A DNA stretch of 64,000 bases from Azorhizobium oxalatiphilum (lineage in GTDB: Bacteria > Pseudomonadota > Alphaproteobacteria > Rhizobiales > Xanthobacteraceae): NCBI RefSeq assembly GCF_014635325.1, contig NZ_BMCT01000001.1, positions 310,001-374,000 of the forward strand, read 5' to 3'. The position numbers and the translations under genes are program-made. The notes under the pieces are model-generated. The model was given only the letters and a program-made list of their open reading frames with translations. It was not told where the DNA came from and ran no database searches. Below are positions 27,614 through 36,669 of the stretch, piece after piece (the stretch's first letter is position 1; each line of letters begins with the position of its first letter).

Positions 27614-28793
27614 TGTGGGACAGCTCGTGCACATGGGCGAGGCGGGCCTTGTAGTCCGCCGGCTGCTGCGGGGTGGGGGAGAGCAGGGCGATGATGGCGG
27701 CGTGGTGGCCCGGCCCCACCTGCCAGACGTGCAGGTCGGTGATGCGGTCCCCGCCGGTTTCCAGCGCGGCGCGGATTTCGGCGGGCACGTCCTCGCCGGG
27801 CTCATGGGGCACGGTGTCGAGCAGCACGCCGCCGGTGTCGCGCAGGAGACCCAGCGACCAGCGGGCGATCACCAGCGCGCCCACCAGCCCCATGAGCGGA
27901 TCGGCCCAGAGCCAGCCATACATGCTGCCCACCAGCAGCGCGGCGATGGCCAGCACCGAGGTCAGCGCATCGGCCAGTACATGCAGGTAGGCGGAGCGCA
28001 GATTGTTGTCCTGCCCGGCGTGATGGTCGTGGTCGCCATGCGCGTGGCCGTGATGATCATGCGCGTGACCATGGGAGTGGCCGTGCCCGTGCCCGTGTGG
28101 TTCGTCGCGCAGCAGCCACGCGCTGGCGATATTGACCAGAAGGCCGAGCACGGCGACGGCGATGGCCTGCGTGAAGCTGATGGGCGTGGGATCAGCAAGC
28201 CGCAGCAGGCTTTCCCAGCCGATCAGCAGCGCCACCAGCGCCAGCACCACGGCGCTGGCGAAGCCGGCCAGATCGCCCATCTTGCCGGTGCCGAAGGAGA
28301 AGCGCGGATCGCGGGCATGACGGCGGGCATAGAGATAGGCCAGCGCCGAGATCAGCATGGCGGCGGCGTGGGTGGACATGTGCCAGCCGTCCGCCACCAG
28401 CGCCATGGAGCCGGTGAGCGTGCCGGCGACGATCTCCACCACCATCATGCTCGCGGTGAGGGCGATGACCAGCCAGACCTTGCGCTCGTTGCGGCCGTGA
28501 TTGGCGCCGAGGAAGACGTGTTCATGGGTGTGGGCGGCGATGGGCGAGGCGGGTTCGCCCCGCATCGAAGCCTCCGGCGCGGGATGATGGGCGCCATGGT
28601 GGCGATGGTGGTGCCCGCCATGGCTGTGCATGCTGTGCCCATGATCAGCATGATGGTGATCATCATGTCCGTGGTCATCATGCCCGTGCGCGCCATGCCG
28701 GTGGCCGTCAGGATCCGCATGGGTGTGGGTTTCGTGGTGGTGCGTCTCGCTCCGGCCGCCGCTGGCAGGTCCGGACCCGGCATCGTCCCGCAT
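27585..28793 (-). CDS. dmeF: DmeF-like cation diffusion facilitator (Co/Ni efflux)
   Basis: A 402-residue CDF-family exporter in the inner membrane. Two His-rich stretches stand out: residues ~18-70 and a cytoplasmic loop at ~233-258. Metal-site motifs are in ALVADGWHMSTHA (D135, H138) and HVLADALTSV (H271, D275), as in CDF pumps. A C-terminal cytoplasmic domain follows from ~300. I prefer the ATG at 28793, with GGGAGA 7 bases upstream. A GTG at 28853 that overlaps the dmeR stop (GTGA) would add 20 residues. It is paired with a DmeR repressor; Co2+/Ni2+ is inferred from that pairing. Confidence 0.9.
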   Translation of the reverse strand: MRDDAGSGPASGGRSETHHHETHTHADPDGHRHGAHGHDDHGHDDHHHADHGHSMHSHGGHHHRHHGAHHPAPEASMRGEPASPIAAHTHEHVFLGANHGRNERKVWLVIALTASMMVVEIVAGTLTGSMALVADGWHMSTHAAAMLISALAYLYARRHARDPRFSFGTGKMGDLAGFASAVVLALVALLIGWESLLRLADPTPISFTQAIAVAVLGLLVNIASAWLLRDEPHGHGHGHSHGHAHDHHGHAHGDHDHHAGQDNNLRSAYLHVLADALTSVLAIAALLVGSMYGWLWADPLMGLVGALVIARWSLGLLRDTGGVLLDTVPHEPGEDVPAEIRAALETGGDRITDLHVWQVGPGHHAAIIALLSPTPQQPADYKARLAHVHELSHITVEVARAA

Positions 28794-28849
28794 GGCCTTG
28801 TCTCCCGTGTCGCTGCGGCCGTGATGCCGCCCTAATCCCGCTCCGCGCC

Positions 28850-29122
28850 TCACTTCATGTAGGTGCGGATGACCTCGATCATCTCCGCGCCGCCCTTGTG
28901 GCGCTCGTCCTCGTCCTCGACCTCCAGCACGTGCTCGCGCAGGTGGTCCTCCATCACTTCCGCCGTCAGGCCGTTCATGGCGCCGCGCACGGAGGCGAGC
29001 TGGCGCAGGATTTCCGCGCAGGGCGCTTCCGCTTCCAGCGCCCGCTCGATGCCTTCGAGCTGGCCCTTCAACCGGCGCACCCGCGCCAGCAGCTTCGGCT
29101 TCTGATGGATGGTGTGGGACAT
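28850..29122 (-). CDS. dmeR: DmeR/RcnR-like metal-sensing repressor
   Basis: A 90-residue all-helical CsoR/RcnR-family repressor (DUF156). The residues that bind Ni/Co in RcnR are all present at the same positions: His3, Cys35, His60 and His64. This argues for a nickel/cobalt sensor, not a copper (CsoR) or formaldehyde (FrmR) sensor. The family releases DNA when metal is bound, so dmeF expression would rise with metal. The gene ends in TGA overlapping a possible GTG start of dmeF. The operator lies 19 bases upstream of its ATG. Confidence 0.93.
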   Translation of the reverse strand: MSHTIHQKPKLLARVRRLKGQLEGIERALEAEAPCAEILRQLASVRGAMNGLTAEVMEDHLREHVLEVEDEDERHKGGAEMIEVIRTYMK

Positions 29123-29135
29123 GGCGCCTCGGTCA

Positions 29136-29160
29136 GATAATATAGGGGGGTATACTATAT
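29136..29160. promoter_or_regulatory. Operator of dmeR-dmeF (G-tract flanked by TATA)
   Basis: TATA-GGGGGG-TATA at 29141-29154 is the G/C-tract flanked by AT inverted repeats recognised by RcnR/FrmR-type repressors. It lies just upstream of the dmeR start on the minus strand and overlaps an AT-rich -10-like stretch, so bound repressor would block the promoter. The wider region 29123-29413 (291 bases) holds no gene that I can support; it includes a small hairpin near 29248-29262. Confidence 0.8.
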
Positions 29161-29413
29161 GGAGCGTGGGGAGGGAAGGGGCTCTGATCAGGCTGGAAGG
29201 CAGGGGCTTTCGATGCTTCCGACGCGATGGCTCGGCTTATGGGTAGGCCCGCGTAGCGCGGGACGTGGGAGAGACGCCCGACAGGCGAGCGCGCGATATC
29301 CCCTCTCCAACGCTCCTCGCAAGGCGGCGGGCCGTGAGGAGGAGAGCGGTCGATCCTGCCCACTGCCCGACACCCCCGCTTCGGCATCGGCACCGGCGTA
29401 GATCAGCCATGAT

Positions 29414-30703
29414 TCAATAGTGAAGCGTACTCAGTTCCGTGTGCAGCTTCTTGCCGCTGGGTACCCGGCCCTTGCTGCCGTCCGGCTGTATCTGGCTCTT
29501 GCCGAGATACCAGTCGAGGTGCCGCTTCAGGCCGGCCTCGTCGTCGCTGTCCAGCAACTGACGCAACTTTGCCAGGGCGTCCTTGCTCTCCGCGCTCTTC
29601 CACCAGCTCTTCTTCTCATAGGTGTCGAGCGCGTCCTTCACATCGGCAAGGAAGGCGGTGCGGGCGACGCTGATGGTCCAGATGCGCAGCGGATAGCCGC
29701 AGGCGTATGTGAAGGTGTCTTCCTCCACCTCTGTCTTGAGGCCGCGCCGGTTGGCGAAGACGCCCGTATTTCCCATGTAGGAGGAGGCGTGCAGCACGTA
29801 TCCGCCGTTGCGCATGCACATCTTGTTGGTGTCGTTGGTCACGGTGGCGGAACTGATGATGTGGAAGTCCGGGGCCGGGATGCCCTGTTCCTTCAAATGC
29901 CGCTGCAGCATGCCGATGTTGTGGTCGAGGCAGATCTCGAATCCGAACGACATCTCCTGCGCCTCGCGCACGGGCAGAACCTTCACCGGGGGCTTCCTGC
30001 TGGGAATGAACACCGTTTCGCTGGTGTTGACGGATTCGTAATAGTCGCCGCTCTTGTGATAGGAGTAGACGTTCTGTCCATCGAGAAAAACATAGGCTGT
30101 ATTGCGCATGTAATACAGGACCTTGCCCCGGTGATGGAAGGTCTTTTTGCCGACGGTCGTGTTGATCTCGGTGCTGCCGGCGATCATGTGCGTGCGATCA
30201 GTAGCGCTTGGGCGGAAGAGATCGACGCCCTTGTGGCTAAGGGTGCCGGCCCGCATGCCGGGCAGCTCTTGCTGGCTGTCGAGATCGAAGAAATAGCCCA
30301 TGTGGTCCAGCGCGCGCTTGCGCCGGTCGGTCAGCTTGTAGTCATCCTCTGCGCGCGCGAATGTTTTCTTCCAGGCGATGGTGCCGGGAATAATCAGGAT
30401 CTCGGGAAAGGTCTTGCTGATCTGGGCGATGCGCCCCACGGCGCTGTTGCGATCGGGGACGGAGATGGTGCGCTCCACGACCCGGCTATTGGAGACCGAC
30501 ATGGCATTCACCTGCGCCAGATAATATTCCGGCGCCACGAAGATGCCCTTGATCTTCTGGGCCGAGGGCAGCTTCTGGCGGTTCACGTGGGAGCGGAAGG
30601 CCGTCAGCGCCCGTTCGAGATCACTGATGCGCTGCTGCATTGCGGACGCGGTGAAATCACCGGCGGGCGTCGCGACCGACCAGAGCCCAACAACAAAATC
30701 CAT
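29414..30703 (-). CDS. Nitrilase-superfamily hydrolase of unknown substrate
   Basis: A 429-residue protein with the scattered Glu-Lys-Cys triad of carbon-nitrogen hydrolases: E59 in GIFVAPEYYLA, a likely K217 in VYSYHKSGDYY, and C258 in SFGFEICLDHN. The N-terminus VVGLWSVATPAGDF fits the first strand. The distance from Glu to Lys (~158 residues) is far longer than in classical nitrilases and amidases, so there is a large insertion. There is no signal peptide. GGGGAGAAGG just before the ATG supports the start. The gene stands alone and its G+C is a little lower than its neighbours. I do not know the substrate. Confidence 0.7.
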   Translation of the reverse strand: MDFVVGLWSVATPAGDFTASAMQQRISDLERALTAFRSHVNRQKLPSAQKIKGIFVAPEYYLAQVNAMSVSNSRVVERTISVPDRNSAVGRIAQISKTFPEILIIPGTIAWKKTFARAEDDYKLTDRRKRALDHMGYFFDLDSQQELPGMRAGTLSHKGVDLFRPSATDRTHMIAGSTEINTTVGKKTFHHRGKVLYYMRNTAYVFLDGQNVYSYHKSGDYYESVNTSETVFIPSRKPPVKVLPVREAQEMSFGFEICLDHNIGMLQRHLKEQGIPAPDFHIISSATVTNDTNKMCMRNGGYVLHASSYMGNTGVFANRRGLKTEVEEDTFTYACGYPLRIWTISVARTAFLADVKDALDTYEKKSWWKSAESKDALAKLRQLLDSDDEAGLKRHLDWYLGKSQIQPDGSKGRVPSGKKLHTELSTLHY

Positions 30704-30826
30704 TGCCTTCTCCCCCTGCGCGCGGGCGCATCACGTCATTGCGCATGACGTTGATACCGCCTTAGCTTGGGCGGAACTATAAGGGGATTTTGTGTCTGTC
30801 GGCTGCGTATCCGCGCCGTGTCGCCG

Positions 30827-30851
30827 CTGGGTGCCGGATGCCGGCACCCAG
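30827..30851 (-). terminator. Hairpin downstream of the DUF1993 gene
   Basis: A perfect 11-bp stem (30827-30837 with 30841-30851) with a 3-base loop lies 15 bases past the stop codon of the DUF1993 gene on the minus strand. There is no T-run after it, so it may be a weak terminator or an mRNA-stabilising hairpin. Confidence 0.45.
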
Positions 30852-30866
30852 GGCTCTGAAAACGCT

Positions 30867-31370
30867 TCAGGCCTGAAGGTCGAGGAAGTCCCGCTTGCCG
30901 ACGGCAACGCCATTCTCCCGCAGGATGGCGTGGGCGGTGGCGAGGTGGAAGAAGAAGTTGGGCACGGCGAAGTTCAGCAGATAGGCATCGCCCTTGAAGC
31001 TGCCCAGCGTGGAGAGGCTGATCTCCTTGTCCTCGCTGCCGGCGAAGGCCGCCGGGTCAAGGCCCTGCAGATAGGAGATGGTGTTGGCGATCCGCTCCTG
31101 AAGCTCGGGGAAGGTGGTCTCGGTGTCGGGGAACTTCGGGGACGGCGTGCCGGAGAGGCGCTCGCCGGAGAATTTGGAGGTGTCGCTCGCCCGCTGCACC
31201 TGCCCGGCCAGCGACAGCATGTCGGGGGCGAGGCGTGCATTCACCAGAATGCCGGGTTCGAACTTGCGCTCGGCAGCGTAGGCGGCGGCCTTCTCCAGTT
31301 CCTTGGCGAGGGCGGCGAGCCCCCGGCAGAAAACGGGAACCGAAGCCTGATACATGGAAAGTGCCGTCAT
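30867..31370 (-). CDS. DUF1993-family protein
   Basis: A 167-residue protein matching the DUF1993 family from memory: start SMYQASVPVFCRGLAALAKELEKA, centre LAPDMLSLAGQVQRASD, and end FAVPNFFFHLATAHAILRENG. The fold is thought to be a DinB-like four-helix bundle. Function is unknown. No obvious operon partner: 163 bases separate it from the nitrilase-like gene and ~200 from the ABC-F gene. Confidence 0.85.
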   Translation of the reverse strand: MTALSMYQASVPVFCRGLAALAKELEKAAAYAAERKFEPGILVNARLAPDMLSLAGQVQRASDTSKFSGERLSGTPSPKFPDTETTFPELQERIANTISYLQGLDPAAFAGSEDKEISLSTLGSFKGDAYLLNFAVPNFFFHLATAHAILRENGVAVGKRDFLDLQA

Positions 31371-31569
31371 AGGTCCTGCCCGTATGCGTGTGTCGCGGTC
31401 ATATGTGCCGCTTCGCGCTCACAGGTGAGGATCGCCGATGGCAGGCGCAAGTGCAGCTGACGCTTGGTCATGGCGTCAATCTGCGGGCTTGCGGGCGCTG
31501 GGCGCCTCTGCGGCACGCCGGAGTGTGTCGCAGAACGCTGGCTCAATAGTGAAACTGGCCTGTGGCCCT

Positions 31570-33429
31570 TCAGCTCTCCAGCGCTTCCAGCTCGCCGCTG
31601 GCTTCCAGCCACTGCTCTTCCGCCGCCGCCATGGCGGCAAGGGCTTCCTCGCGCTGGCGCTGGAGGCGCGCGGCGTCGTTGGGGAATTTCTCGATCTTCG
31701 GATCAGCAAGACGCTTGTCGATGGCGGCGATGTCCTTCTCGCCCTTGGCCATCTGCGCTTCCAGATCGCGCACGCGCTTGCGCAGGGCTGCGGAGGCATC
31801 GCTCTCCGCATCCTCCTCTACGGCCGGGCCCTTGTCCTTGCGGCCGTCGCCGGTCATGCGGCCGGCCTTGCTCAGCACTTCCGAGCGATACTGGTCGAGG
31901 TCGCCGTCATAGGGTTTGACCGCCCCGCCGCCCACCACCCACAGGCGGTCGGCGCAGGCTTCCAGCAGATGCCGGTCATGGGAGACGAGGATCACCGCGC
32001 CGGGAAAGTCGTTGATGGCGGTGATGAGGGCGGCGCGGGCCTCGATATCCAGATGGTTGGTGGGCTCGTCGAGGATCAGCAGATGGGGCCCGTGGAAGCA
32101 GGCGAGGCCCAGCAGCAGGCGGGCCTTCTCGCCGCCGGAGAGCTGGGACACCTTGGTGTCGCCGGCGGCGGAGGAGAAGCCCATCTCGGCGGCGCGGGCG
32201 CGCACGCGGGCTTCCGGGGCGTCCGGCATCAGGCGGCGCACATGCTCCACCGGGCTGTCGCCCACGCGCAGCTCGTCCACCTGATGCTGGGCCAGATAGG
32301 CGATCTCCAGCTTGTCCGCCCGCACCACGCTGCCCTTCTGGGGCTGGAGGCGGTCGGCCAGCAGCTTGGCGAAGGTGGACTTGCCGTTGCCGTTCGGGCC
32401 GAGGAGCGCGATGCGGTCGTCCTCGTCGATGCGCAGGTTCAGCTTGCTGAGGATGGGCTTGTTCTCCACATAGCCCACGTTCACGTCGTTGAAGACGACG
32501 ATGGGCGGGGAGAGCAGCTTTTCCGGATGGCGGATGGTGATGTGGGCCGGCGCCTCGGAAATCTCGTCCGCCAGCGGCTCCATGCGGGCCAGCGCCTTGA
32601 GGCGCGACTGCGCCTGCTTGGCCTTGGTGGCCTTGGCGCGGAAGCGGGCGACGAAGGCTTCCATGTGGGCGCGCTGGGCTTCCGACTTCTTGCGCGCCTT
32701 CTGGTCCAGCAGCAGGCGCTCGCGGCGCTGCCGGTCGAACTGGCTGTAGCCGCCGCGATAGAGCGTCAGCTTGCCGTTGAAGAGGTGGAGGATGTGGTCC
32801 ACCGACGTGTCCAGCAGGTCGCGGTCATGGCTGATGAGGACCACGGTGCGTGGATAGCTGGCCAGATAATCCTGAAGCCACAATGTGCCTTCCAGATCGA
32901 GATAGTTGGTGGGCTCGTCCAGCAGCAGCAGGTCCGGCTCGGTGAAGAGCAGAGCGGCGAGGGCCACGCGCATGCGCCAGCCGCCGGAGAATTCCGAGCA
33001 GGCGCGCGCCTGCGCCATCTCGTCGAAGCCGAGGCCGGAGAGGATGCGCGCCGCCCGCGAGGGGGCGGAATGGGCGTCGATGTCCACCAGCCTTATCTCG
33101 ATCTCCGCGATGCGGTGGGGATCGGTGGCGGTTTCCTTCTCCTTCAGGAGCGAGGCGCGCTCGATGTCGGCGGCCAGCACGCGCTCGATGAGGCTGTCCG
33201 GGCCGGCGGGGGCTTCCTGCGCCACCCGGCCGATGCGGGTGCGGTTGGGCAGGCGGACGGTGCCGCTCTCCAGCTCCAGCTCGCCCATGAGCGCCTTGAA
33301 CAGCGTGGTCTTGCCCGCGCCATTGCGGCCGACGACGCCCACGCGGGCGTTCTCGGGCAAGGCAGCGGAGGCGTGGTCCAGCAGCAGGCGGCCTGCGATG
33401 CGCAGGGAGATGTCGTCGAGCACGATCAT
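31570..33429 (-). CDS. ABC-F family ATPase
   Basis: A 619-residue soluble protein with two ABC ATPase domains and no membrane part, as in ribosome-associated ABC-F proteins. First Walker A GRNGAGKTT at ~34-42, first Walker B LLLLDEPTNYLD at ~167-178; second Walker A GPNGNGKST at ~344-352. The inter-domain linker (~235-300) is rich in Lys, Arg and Ala (QKARKKSEAQRAHMEAFV). A C-terminal coiled coil begins near 540. I chose the ATG at 33429 because AGAAGG stands 8 bases before it; a GTG 3 codons upstream lacks spacing. The subtype (Uup- or YheS-like) cannot be settled by eye. Confidence 0.92.
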   Translation of the reverse strand: MIVLDDISLRIAGRLLLDHASAALPENARVGVVGRNGAGKTTLFKALMGELELESGTVRLPNRTRIGRVAQEAPAGPDSLIERVLAADIERASLLKEKETATDPHRIAEIEIRLVDIDAHSAPSRAARILSGLGFDEMAQARACSEFSGGWRMRVALAALLFTEPDLLLLDEPTNYLDLEGTLWLQDYLASYPRTVVLISHDRDLLDTSVDHILHLFNGKLTLYRGGYSQFDRQRRERLLLDQKARKKSEAQRAHMEAFVARFRAKATKAKQAQSRLKALARMEPLADEISEAPAHITIRHPEKLLSPPIVVFNDVNVGYVENKPILSKLNLRIDEDDRIALLGPNGNGKSTFAKLLADRLQPQKGSVVRADKLEIAYLAQHQVDELRVGDSPVEHVRRLMPDAPEARVRARAAEMGFSSAAGDTKVSQLSGGEKARLLLGLACFHGPHLLILDEPTNHLDIEARAALITAINDFPGAVILVSHDRHLLEACADRLWVVGGGAVKPYDGDLDQYRSEVLSKAGRMTGDGRKDKGPAVEEDAESDASAALRKRVRDLEAQMAKGEKDIAAIDKRLADPKIEKFPNDAARLQRQREEALAAMAAAEEQWLEASGELEALES

Positions 33430-33504
33430 GATGGGCACCTTCTCGCAGGCGCGAAGGCGAAGGGCAAGGCTGGCGTGCGCAGTTTGGAATGCGGGCGGCG
33501 GTGC

Positions 33505-34644
33505 TCAGAGCGTGGCGAGGCGCGCCCGGCCGCGGGTGCGCAGGGCTTTGAGGCCGTTGAGCGTGGGCCGCTCCACCAGCCAGAGGAACGGCACCGCCAG
33601 CGCCAGCGAGGCCGCCGCCACCGCCGCGAACAGCAGGACGAGGCCGGGCGTGCCCATGGGCGCGAGGGCCACATAGGCGGCGCAGGCCGGGCCGACGATC
33701 AGCGGCACATGCACCAGATAGAGCGGGAAGGAGAGCTCGCCCAGCTTCTGGAGCAGGGGGCGCTCGAAGAAGCTGCGCAGGGCCGGGGTCATCAGGATGG
33801 AGATGACCACCAGCGTCGCTCCCGCCTCGCGCAGGCCGTTGGTGCCCAGGCTGGCGAGGATGGTATCGGTCACACCTGGCCCCGCCGCATGGCCGGAGAG
33901 CGGGGCGCCGAGGATGAGACCGACCGCGCCGAGCCCGAGGCCGAGGGCGGCGTGGGGGCGCAACAGGGCGCGGCCCTCGAAGATGAGGGCGCCGGCGCAG
34001 AAGGCGGCGAGGCCGATCTCGTCCATCATGATCAGCGCGATCGCGCCGGCCGTGAGGACCAGCATCCGCCAGCGCGGAGGCGTGACCGCATAGCCGATAT
34101 AGATCATCAGCGAGCCCAGAAGCTCGGTCTTCATGGTCCAGAGCGGGTTGTTGAAGCGCGTGGTGCCTTCGAGGAACACGCCGACCGCGCCTTCCCACAT
34201 GGCCTGCGACAGCGGCGGGATGGGCGGCTGGTAGGTCCAGCGGAACCACCAGCTTCCGGTCAGCGCATGGGCCTCGCGCACCGCATCGGGGAAGCCCATG
34301 AGCCAGCCCCACGCGATCACGGAGGAGATCAGCGCCGGGATGGCGAGGCGCAGGTAGCGCAGGCCCACCAGCAGCGGCGCCTCGCGCCACGAGCGGGGCG
34401 CGGAGGCGGCGAGCACGAAGCCTGAGAGCACGAAGAACACCGCCACCGAGAAACGGCCGTTCCAGAGGATCGCGAGCGGGGTGTCGGAGAGCGAGAAGCC
34501 GACCCGGCTGTTGGCGAACACCATCGGCTTGAAGGCATAGAGGAAATGGAACAGCACCACCGCGCAGGCCGCGACCCCCCTCAGTCCGTCAAGACACGTC
34601 ACGCGGTCGGTGCGGGAAGCGGGGGTGGGGGCCTGTGCGGTCAA
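33505..34644 (-). CDS. Acyltransferase-3 family membrane protein
   Basis: A 379-residue integral membrane protein of the OafA/acyltransferase-3 family, which transfers acyl groups to sugars or envelope glycans. The family start is clear: TCLDGLRGVAACAVVLFHFLYAF, with catalytic His in the FH pair. About ten transmembrane segments follow. The stop of the PLP decarboxylase gene upstream is 7 bases from this start, so the two are probably co-transcribed. The acceptor is unknown. Confidence 0.88.
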   Translation of the reverse strand: MTAQAPTPASRTDRVTCLDGLRGVAACAVVLFHFLYAFKPMVFANSRVGFSLSDTPLAILWNGRFSVAVFFVLSGFVLAASAPRSWREAPLLVGLRYLRLAIPALISSVIAWGWLMGFPDAVREAHALTGSWWFRWTYQPPIPPLSQAMWEGAVGVFLEGTTRFNNPLWTMKTELLGSLMIYIGYAVTPPRWRMLVLTAGAIALIMMDEIGLAAFCAGALIFEGRALLRPHAALGLGLGAVGLILGAPLSGHAAGPGVTDTILASLGTNGLREAGATLVVISILMTPALRSFFERPLLQKLGELSFPLYLVHVPLIVGPACAAYVALAPMGTPGLVLLFAAVAAASLALAVPFLWLVERPTLNGLKALRTRGRARLATL

Positions 34645-34651
34645 GGAGGGC

Positions 34652-36130
34652 TCATGCGGCTGAGGCCGTGGAGGTACGGCGTTGGCCGATATCCAGCACA
34701 GCAGCCAGCAGCGTGTCGAGATCGGATGTGCGGGTGCGGTGGTTGACGAGGCAGACGCGGATGGCGGTGCGCCCGTTCAGCGTGGTGGTGGAGGGGGCGG
34801 CGATGCCGGCCTCCTGCAGGTCCGCCACGATATCCTTGTTGAGCGCGTTCAGGGCCTTGTCGTCCATGCCCGGCGCGCCCAGATGGCGGAAGCAGACGAT
34901 GTTGAGGCGGGTGGGGCTGAGGATTTCCAGCTTCGGCTGGGCTTCCACCTTCTCCGCCAGATGGGCCGCCTGCGCGATGTTCTTGTTGACGATGGCGGCG
35001 ATGCCCTCGAAGCCGTGGCTCTTGAGGGTGAACCACACTTTCAGCGCCCGGAAGGTGCGCGAGAGTTCCGGGCCATAGTCGCAGAACCACGGCTCGCCCG
35101 CCGCCAGCCCGCGCTCGGATGAGGCGAGATATTCCTTGCGGCCGGAGAAGGTGGCGTAGTGGGCGCGGCCGTCGCGGATCAGCGCGATGCCGGCGTCATA
35201 GGGCACCTGGAACCATTTGTGGAAGTCGAAGCCGATGGAGTCGGCCTCGCGCATGGCGCCGGCCCGTTCGCGATGGGCCGGGCTGAACAGCGCGCCGATG
35301 CCGAAGGCCGCATCCACGTGGAACCACAGGCCCTCGCTTTTGGCGATGCCGGCCACGCGGGCGATGTCGTCCGTGGCTCCGGTGTTCACCGTACCGACGG
35401 TGGCGGCGACCATGAAGGGCTTCAGCCCCGCCGCGCGGTCGGCGGCGATCATGGCTTCCAGCGCGTCGCAATCCATCTCGCGGTCCGCATTGACCGGCAC
35501 GAGGCGCAGCGCGTTGCGGCCGAGGCCGATCATGTCGAAGGCTTTCGACAGGCAGGAATGGGCCTCCGAGGAGGTGTAGCCCACCATGCCCTTGCAGGCG
35601 ACGGCCACACCTTCGCGGCCCACGTCGCCGTCCGCGTGCCTGGTGCGGGCGACGGTCATGGCGATGACGGTGGCCATGGAGGTGCCGGAGGTGAGCAGGC
35701 CGCTGGCCTCAGGGGGAAGGCCGGTCAGCTCCTTGCACCAGTCCACGACGGTGCGTTCCAGCTCGTTGGCCATGTGGGCGCGCCCGCCCACGTTGCAGTT
35801 CATGAAGGCGGCCATCAGGTCGCCCAGCACGCCCTCGGCGTTGCCGGCGCCATGCACCCAGCCATAGAAGGCGGGCCGCACGTTGCCGACGCCATAGGGC
35901 AGCACCTGCGTCTTGAACTGTTCGTAGACCTCGGCCACCGGAGTGGCGCCCTGTGGCATGGGCTCGTGCAGCAGGGCTTTCGCCTCTTCCGGCGGCGGCA
36001 CCCAGACGGGCGCGTCCAGCGCGCCCTGCAGATGGGCGATGCCGTCATCCACCGCCTGATGGAAGACGGCGCGCAGTGCGCTCCAGTCAGCCGGGTCGAG
36101 GGTGGGTTCGCTGACGGTGCGTTCGCTCAA
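34652..36130 (-). CDS. PLP-dependent decarboxylase (aromatic amino-acid decarboxylase type)
   Basis: A group II pyridoxal-phosphate decarboxylase of ~492 residues. The PLP lysine is in FDFHKWFQVPYDAG. The His and Asp that hold the cofactor are in SSEAHSC and LWFHVDAAFG. Aromatic amino acids (Trp, Tyr, Phe, DOPA) are the usual substrates in this group; the exact one is not readable here. I chose TTG at 36130 because GGAG stands 9 bases upstream; an ATG 12 codons earlier (36166) has no Shine-Dalgarno site. It probably forms an operon with the acyltransferase. Confidence 0.85.
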   Translation of the reverse strand: MSERTVSEPTLDPADWSALRAVFHQAVDDGIAHLQGALDAPVWVPPPEEAKALLHEPMPQGATPVAEVYEQFKTQVLPYGVGNVRPAFYGWVHGAGNAEGVLGDLMAAFMNCNVGGRAHMANELERTVVDWCKELTGLPPEASGLLTSGTSMATVIAMTVARTRHADGDVGREGVAVACKGMVGYTSSEAHSCLSKAFDMIGLGRNALRLVPVNADREMDCDALEAMIAADRAAGLKPFMVAATVGTVNTGATDDIARVAGIAKSEGLWFHVDAAFGIGALFSPAHRERAGAMREADSIGFDFHKWFQVPYDAGIALIRDGRAHYATFSGRKEYLASSERGLAAGEPWFCDYGPELSRTFRALKVWFTLKSHGFEGIAAIVNKNIAQAAHLAEKVEAQPKLEILSPTRLNIVCFRHLGAPGMDDKALNALNKDIVADLQEAGIAAPSTTTLNGRTAIRVCLVNHRTRTSDLDTLLAAVLDIGQRRTSTASAA

Positions 36131-36268
36131 GGCGCGTGTCTCCGTATGGCCCGGCCGGGCACGCATCAGCGGCGGGCGCGGGACAGAATAAGTCGAGGCA
36201 AGCTTCGCGCGCGAAGCTTGCCGGGGCGTGGGCTGGCCTGAAGCCGGCGGGGCAGGATGGCAGAAAAG

Positions 36269-36292
36269 CCCTCTCCCGCTTGCGGGGGAGGG
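36269..36292. repeat. REP-like palindrome, singlet
   Basis: An 11-bp stem (36269-36279 with 36282-36292, one mismatch) of the C-rich/G-rich type, followed by a G-run. It has the same core as the copies at 36477, 44659 and 60921. Confidence 0.65.
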
Positions 36293-36391
36293 TTGGGAGG
36301 GGGCCCGCCGAAGGCGGGAATTTGCGCGCGGTTATGGCATGTCGCGGCGGGTAGGGGCAGTCCCCGGTGGTCCTGCGGTGCGCCCGGTCTG

Positions 36392-36421
36392 CCCCCTAGC
36401 TCTCCCTCGCAAGCGGAGGGC
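36392..36421. repeat. REP-like palindrome, diverged singlet
   Basis: A C-run, then a stem around GCAAGC, matching the same family but with more differences. It has the orientation of the copy at 44659. Confidence 0.45.
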
Positions 36422-36476
36422 TATCGCATATAGCAATTGCAACGTTTCACATGTTGCCACGGTGGGCCTCTGGCAC

Positions 36477-36617
36477 CTCCCTCCCCCCTTGCGGGGGAGG
36501 GTTGGGGCGGGGGGTAATGCCCGCTCCGCAAAAGCAAGATTTCCAAAGCCCCTCGCGCCCGACAGACGCAGCCGCGGTACCCCCCTCTCCAACTCTCCCC
36601 CGCAAGGGGGGAGAGGG
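36477..36617. repeat. REPIN-like inverted pair of palindromic repeats
   Basis: Two ~39-base GC-rich arms (36477-36516 and 36578-36617) are inverted copies of each other with a few mismatches. Each arm itself contains a short palindrome around TTGC/GCAA. The 61-base inner part starts AATGCCCGCTCC, and the related element at 60921-61071 has AATGCCCTCTCC at the same place. This matches the REPIN architecture (two inverted REP units). Confidence 0.7.
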
Positions 36618-36669
36618 CGCGTTCCGCGAGAGGGAGAGGGGCCAACCCTGTTCAGCCTGCATATGCGAT

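Noticed and set aside
27486-28835. Plus-strand 449-codon frame over dmeF
   Set aside because: Met/Val-rich product comes from reading the His-rich dmeF codons backwards.
31438-34425. Plus-strand 995-codon frame over the ABC-F and acyltransferase genes
   Set aside because: Antisense shadow; low-complexity product.
36131-36166. Extending the decarboxylase to the ATG at 36166
   Set aside because: No Shine-Dalgarno site there; TTG at 36130 has GGAG at suitable distance. The choice remains open.
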